Shown one piece after another: positions 61,901 to 64,000 of a stretch of DNA of 64,000 bases. The DNA lies in assembly GCA_036426205.1 (NCBI GenBank), contig CM071568.1, forward strand, positions 226,775,798 to 226,839,797, written 5' to 3'. A program made the position numbers and the translations under genes. The stretch's first letter is position 1, and each line of letters opens with the position of its first letter. Under the pieces are notes generated by a model that did not search any database, was not told the DNA's origin, and saw only the letters and a list, made by a program, of their open reading frames with translations. This DNA comes from Ascaphus truei (Eukaryota; Chordata; Amphibia; Anura; Ascaphidae).

Positions 61901-64000
61901 TTCTGGCGCCCAAGACTCTGTGACATGGGCCCTCGTGGAGTTGTCGAGTGTGTTTGGGGGGGTTTGGGGTGAGAGGGGGCAGGGTGCAGGTCTGAGTTGT
62001 TAAGAGGTGGGTATGGGGTGCATTCTGGAGTCAATGCGGAGGGACAGAGTTGTCGAGCAGAGTGGAGGAGTGGAGGAGATTGGTGGGTCCATTTTGTCAC
62101 CTGGGAAGGGGAGCCAGATAGAATGAAGTCGATCCCCGTATTCTGCGGTTGGCGGGTTACCCCATTCTGTTGGCGGGTTACCCCATTCTGTTGGCGGGTT
62201 ACCCCATTCTGTTGGTGGGTTACCCCATTCTGTTGCTGGCCCTTCTGGTTGTACTGCCTTTTTTCCTTACTAATGCTACTAGGCACCAACGCATTCCACA
62301 GCTCAGTACCATTCAATGCTGTAATTAGTCCTCTAACAAGGAGGTGGGTGTAAATACATCTGATTACCTTATCATTGTGGTGGAGCAAACAATCCCCCCT
62401 TTCAGAGTCTCCATAAAAATAAAGATAATTTTCAGACCACATGAAGTGTTCAAACACCACAAAGCCATTGTGTTTACCACTTAAGCAGCGCCTCTCCACT
62501 TAAGTCATCAATATTAATACATTTATTAAACCTCTCCCACCACATTCCAGTTTTTCAAAGTAGTCAACATTGCCATTCTCTCCTGGATCATAGGCCTTAA
62601 GTTTCACCTTTTAAACTGAGCCAGTGTTTTAATGTTGGGGTCATCCATAGACAGCAGCTCCTGTTTTCCTTCATGGCTGTACTGAATGATACCTACACGG
62701 GTGCCAACAAGTTCCTTCCCCTGGTGAAAAACAAAATAAAAACAACATATTGCAGGTACTGCTTTCTTATCAAATATACCAGTGATTCCCAACCCCGGGA
62801 ATGTAACTGCCACTGATGGGGTAGGAGAGACAAGGCATGAAAGAAAGGGGAAGGTTAAAGGAGACAGAGACTATGGAGCAGTTGATAGAGGGGGACCTGT
62901 GTCTGAGGGGCAGGAAGAGAGATGGGGCAAAGATTGTGGGGCAGTAAGGAACAGGCTGAGACTGTGGGGCAGTAAGGAATGCGCTGAGACTGTGGGGCAA
63001 TAAGAAATGGTCTGGGGCAGTGGGGCAGTAAGGAATGGGCTGAGATTGTGGGGCAGTAATGAACAGATTGAGGCAAGGAGGCAGTAAGGAATTGTTTTTC
63101 GACCATGGGGCAGTAAGGAACGGGCTGAGATTGTGGGGCAGTAAGGAATAGGCTGAGACTGTGGGGCAGTAAGGAACGGGCTGAGACTGTGGGACAGTAA
63201 GGAACGGGCTGAGACTGTGGGGCAGTAAGAGACGGACAGGGTGAAAAAAAAAAAGAACAGCACTCCTGTGGTCGTTTAATTATTGCAATAAAAATTTAAT
63301 GTCCCTCCCTGGACCTTTATCATGAAAGGTAACATGAAAAGAAGTGTAGTACCTAATATACCTTTTGTCAGGCGCCAGGAGAAATTTGGCACCTTAACAG
63401 TGTAATTAACTTTGCAGAGCATTCAAAACGCTAAAGCAGCAGAAGCAAAAACAAAATAAATAAAAAAACTGTGAGTAAGAGAGAACCTGGTAAAACAAAC
63501 AGCCAGTGATATACAGTGGCTGATGTATGATAACATTATCAGAAGCCCCCAAAGGCATTGGGTGCGATCTAAATATATTCTAATGGAGCCTTAATATAAT
63601 GCATACAATGCTTAATAATAACATCCATTATAGGAAGTGTAAAGGGCACCATACAACAATGTTATTTTCTCTAAGGTCCTATTCAATAATAAAGAAATGT
63701 ATCATATTCTTACAAGCTGGATCTGAGATATTTCGTTTCTCCACAGACTGTATAAACAAAGTACTGTATCAAGTGTGGCTTTTATGCCCAGATTCAGCTC
63801 CATTACCATGCTTTAACGGGTGAAAAAAGCTAACTTAACTTAGCCTTAATGTGTATCTTCAAAGGCAAAAAATATAACTCTGTCATGTTTTCTCCTGGAA
63901 ACAGCATTGCAATAATTATAACGGCCATTAGTGATAAGTGCTAGTATTATCTACAACACTCTATTTAGGTTAACGCAAGGTCTTACCATTACGTTAGTTA
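49332..64000 (-). CDS. COL6A4: Collagen VI alpha-4-like chain, C-terminal C1 and C2 domains
   Basis: Extracellular microfibril collagen. Exons in gene order: probably 63987-64000, then 62608-62720, 58246-58429, 52432-52603, 52316-52345 and 49332-49933, all in phase. C1 domain: GKELVGTRVGIIQYSHEGKQ, AGGTYTGEALDFAKQ, VAVVLTDGRSDARD, VIGIGIGDAFRRAPYMKVLN. A short CPDFTCH hinge follows, then C2 with MIDAS-like DGSSS and FSDGRSS. The protein ends SLLKKIT right after C2, as expected for an alpha-4 chain and unlike alpha-5 and alpha-6, which carry further C-terminal domains. The choice of paralogue rests on that and on its position upstream of CAPN7, as with human COL6A4P1. A COL6A1-like paralogue is the alternative. 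The N-terminal vWA repeats and triple helix lie beyond the right edge. Confidence 0.8.
50128..50408 (+). repeat. Foldback repeat family E, copy 2
   Basis: Carries the AAGCTTAAGCCTATAGGGAA centre, CATTTGCATGTCATTTCCCA, the GGGTTGCAGACCTGTCTAAG right arm and the ACCCACCATAACTTAACTAA tail of the copy at 23259. The outer left arm is missing. Confidence 0.7.
51728..51960 (+). repeat. MIR-like CORE-SINE
   Basis: tRNA-type head: CTCAGTGAGTAAAGACACTG resembles box A and GGTTCAATTCC (51783-51793) box B. GACAAGTCACTTTATCTCTC then TGTGCCTCAG matches the MIR core. The tail is ATTGTAAGCTCCATGGGGCA, and the element ends in an ATT microsatellite. Three tandem GTACAATATG-like decamers (51701-51730) precede it. 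Confidence 0.8.
52316..52345 (-). CDS. COL6A4: COL6A4 30-bp microexon, C1-C2 hinge
   Basis: Encodes SVCPDFTCH with split codons on both sides. The acceptor is ATTTTCAG and the donor CATG|GTAAGG. The two-cysteine hinge corresponds to KKCPDYTC between C1 and C2 in COL6A1. It keeps the frame between the 52432 and 49332 exons. Confidence 0.88.
52432..52603 (-). CDS. COL6A4: COL6A4 exon, end of C1 vWA domain
   Basis: 172 bp: VIGIGIGDAFRRAPYMKVLN, EITCQGSKAQGMPVLLSEYH, ending DNVTKYICK. The ITCQG and ICK cysteines are the conserved disulfide pair at the end of collagen VI C1 domains. The acceptor is TTACATAG and the donor AAAG|GTGGGT. NVTK offers an N-glycosylation sequon. Confidence 0.93.
52915..53490. 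repeat. Dispersed repeat with hammerhead-like motif
   Basis: Left end carries the hammerhead-like motif 52932-52964 and CGAAACGCGTCGG. The right end is GGCGCTTCTTTTTGTCTTT, also found at the border of the palindrome at 20335. It probably derives from a Penelope-like or composite non-autonomous element. No ORF. Confidence 0.45.
52932..52964 (-). other. Hammerhead-ribozyme-like motif (best pairing)
   Basis: Minus strand: CTGAGGAAGGTCC, loop CTCTACG, AGGACTGAAACGT. GGTCC and GGACT pair as stem II, and GAAAC matches consensus. The only core departure is CTGAGGA for CTGATGA. A GTC lies just upstream (TTTCGTCTCATGCC), where a cleavage site would be expected. Confidence 0.4.
53783..54068 (+). repeat. 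Foldback repeat family E, copy 3
   Basis: Both outer arms present (AGCAAATGGAAATATACTG and CAGTATATTTCCATTTGCT), GCATGTCTTAGGCAGGTCTG and its complement, and the CTCACCATAACTTAACTAAG tail. The central loop is shorter than in the copy at 23259. Confidence 0.75.
54185..54560. repeat. GC-rich degenerate array
   Basis: Irregularly repeated CCCGTGG, GGGACCACC, CCCAGACACCTGTGGG and GTGGAGACCACC modules, followed by G-runs to 54690. Overlapping frames on both strands are composition artefacts. Possibly a decayed minisatellite. Confidence 0.5.
54830..55740 (-). repeat. LTR-like or complex repeat
   Basis: Long non-coding block with a GC-rich middle, CCAAT-type ATTGGCC at 55573 and GCGCATGCG. Read on the minus strand it opens TGTTAGTTTGTCCCC. 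Could be a solo LTR, but the termini and duplication are not established. Confidence 0.25.
55770..56080. repeat. CCAATAGGAAG repeat with TTAAAG-type end
   Basis: CCAATAGGAAGCCGCGCCGG and AGCTTCCTATTGGCCCGCAG are inverted copies of each other, and the right end is GATTGCCTCTTTAAAAG. It resembles 21640-21950 and 7065-7160, so it is probably a TTAA-type MITE family. Confidence 0.5.
56781..56890. repeat. 110-bp foldback MITE
   Basis: AAGGGTGCTAAGCTTTAGCA then TGCCTTTAC, complemented as GTAAAGGCGTGC then TAAAGCTTAGCGCCCTCTTG. The hairpin closes around TGTTCAAATGAATGG. No ORF. Confidence 0.75.
57360..57550 (+). repeat. Foldback repeat family E, copy 4
   Basis: CATTTGCATGTCATTACCCA, CAGGGTTGCAGACCTGTCTG, GACATGCAAATG and ACCCACCATAACTTTTTTTG. 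The most diverged and shortest copy. Confidence 0.65.
57608..57948. mobile_element. GC-rich MITE with TAA target duplication
   Basis: 341 bp. Left GGCTACGGGACCAGTCACTG; complemented right GGCTTTGTCCCCAGTGGCC. TAA at 57605-57607 and 57949-57951. The interior has CpG-rich inverted modules (GCGCGCCG, GGCCACGTC). Same architecture as the elements at 11116 and 45543. Confidence 0.7.
58246..58429 (-). CDS. COL6A4: COL6A4 exon, centre of C1 vWA domain
   Basis: 184 bp, 61 codons plus one base: MNMRWMAGGTYTGEALDFAK, then VAVVLTDGRSDARDSKSLAS to PNMS. GGTYTGEAL carries the MIDAS threonine and TDGRSD the MIDAS-region aspartate. The acceptor is CTTTTTCAG and the donor GAGC|GTAAGT. Confidence 0.93.
58800..60310 (+). 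pseudogene. Penelope-like retroelement, RT and GIY-YIG relic
   Basis: Opposite strand to the host gene. Reverse-transcriptase fragments in order: FYSLPKIQ (near 58910), SLNVESIYTSIKHDNGLKAC (59125-59190), TAMGTSCAPTNANLFLGWWE (59320-59365; the AMGT..AP.YANLF motif is diagnostic of Penelope RT), DDILILWNG (59428-59455) and FLDLYIEKD. Endonuclease part: CKACNYVIPN, then VLFLITCECSTIYVGKTTSE (60175-60230), the GIY-YIG core in its Penelope form. Several frameshifts and stops, so inactive. The start lacks the N-terminal region, implying 5' truncation. Confidence 0.9.
60910..61620 (+). repeat. About 350-375-bp direct repeats downstream of the Penelope relic
   Basis: CAGGCTCARAATYACTTCAA is found at about 60925 and 61275; CTAGTTGTTWRATGCA, TTCCTTGTTAGSATCCARTC and AACGGCAT are found at about 61122-61190 and 61497-61575. 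The order of modules is the same in both, so this is a tandem duplication. Penelope elements often insert with tandem terminal repeats. Confidence 0.65.
61621..62499 (-). other. Uncharacterised 292-codon ORF
   Basis: Open from MERRCLSGKHNGFVVFEHFM to TGA at the left, in the sense direction of COL6A4. It holds four or five QQNGVTR heptads (62150-62235) encoded by a 21-bp repeat, and a Pro/Ser/His-rich stretch. LNGTELWNALVPSSI faintly recalls the end of some LINE RTs. No recognised domain. It may be a retroelement remnant or a chance ORF extended by in-frame repeats. Confidence 0.3.
62145..62240. repeat. 21-bp tandem repeat, 4-5 units
   Basis: TTGGCGGGTTACCCCATTCTG repeated with few changes. 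Its length is a multiple of three, so it does not disturb the overlapping minus-strand ORF. Confidence 0.9.
62608..62720 (-). CDS. COL6A4: COL6A4 exon, first half of C1 vWA domain
   Basis: 113 bp, 37 codons plus two bases: GKELVGTRVGIIQYSHEGKQ to KTLAQFK. RVGIIQYSHEG is the second beta-strand region of a collagen VI vWA fold. The acceptor is TTCACCAG and the donor AAAAG|GTGAAA. Confidence 0.9.
62930..63238. repeat. 28-bp minisatellite, about 11 units
   Basis: Units of GGGGCAGTAAGGAACGGGCT then GAGACTGT, with drift in the left units and near-identity in the right ones. His/Ser/Pro-rich frames across it are artefacts. Confidence 0.9.
63289..63326 (-). other. Hammerhead-ribozyme-like motif
   Basis: Minus strand: ATGATAAAGGTCC, loop AGGGA, GGGACATTAAAT. 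GGTCC/GGGAC can pair (one G-U) as stem II, and TTAAA stands in the place of CGAAA. Weak, but in line with the other five motifs. Confidence 0.25.
63987..64000 (-). CDS. COL6A4: Possible COL6A4 exon fragment at the edge
   Basis: Minus strand ACTAACGTAATG followed by a GTAAGA donor. Read in phase 0 it gives T-N-V-M, compatible with the phase-0 exon at 62608-62720. Only 14 bases are visible. Confidence 0.35.

Larger units (their letters stand above)
58430..62607. other. COL6A4 intron holding a Penelope-like element
   Basis: The Penelope-like element and its repeated 3' sequence occupy about 58800-61620. A 292-codon minus-strand ORF lies at 61621-62499. 58430-58800 holds nothing recognised. Confidence 0.6.
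62721..63986. other. COL6A4 intron at right edge
   Basis: Contains the 28-bp minisatellite 62930-63238 and a hammerhead-like motif at 63289-63326. 63340-63986 shows nothing recognised apart from the possible splice donor at its right border. Confidence 0.5.

Noticed and set aside
49332..62720. Naming the collagen COL6A1
   Set aside because: Domain order and the CPDFTC hinge resemble COL6A1, but the adjacency to CAPN7 and the ending after C2 favour COL6A4. Left as the stated alternative.

Overview
The window is vertebrate nuclear DNA, most likely from a frog or another amphibian. It has long AT-rich introns with GT-AG splicing. The two genes are recognisable orthologues of vertebrate genes, and the repeats are those expected of an amphibian: a Tc1-like transposon with IR/DR ends, a Penelope-like element, L2 and Tx1/L1-type LINE relics, MIR-like SINEs, and many hAT-, Harbinger- and TA-type MITEs. 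The class is inferred from repeat content; the species cannot be told. There is no bacterial, phage, CRISPR, rRNA or clear tRNA content.

Two genes lie head-to-tail on the minus strand. CAPN7 (calpain-7) runs from its start codon at 35246 to beyond the left edge. Fifteen coding exons (1044-35246) join in phase to 596 codons, and the catalytic triad falls at C290, H458 and N478. COL6A4-like (collagen VI alpha-4 type) enters from the right edge. Its visible exons (49332-62720, plus probably 14 bases at 63987-64000) encode the C-terminal C1 and C2 von Willebrand A domains and end at a stop codon. This order matches human 3p25, where the broken COL6A4P1 locus adjoins CAPN7; here the reading frame is intact wherever it can be seen. 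The two genes do not act in one pathway: CAPN7 is an ESCRT-linked cytosolic protease and COL6A4 an extracellular matrix chain.

Layout from left to right: 1-35.2 kb is CAPN7, with introns full of MITEs and foldbacks, a nested repeat cluster at 13.5-16.1 kb, an exact 43-bp tandem array at 17 kb and a Tc1 element 66 bp from exon 2. 35.2-49.3 kb is the intergenic interval, holding a 43-bp minisatellite upstream of CAPN7, an L2 LINE relic, GC-rich MITEs, a G-rich array and a 5'-truncated L1-type insertion with its target duplication. 49.3-64 kb is the 3' end of COL6A4-like; its introns carry a Penelope-like element with RT and GIY-YIG remains, foldback repeats, minisatellites and an unexplained 292-codon ORF.

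The observations most worth following are the Penelope element with repeated 3' sequence, six scattered hammerhead-ribozyme-like motifs, the near-intact IR/DR Tc1 element, a four-copy foldback family, and the COL6A4-like gene retained beside CAPN7.
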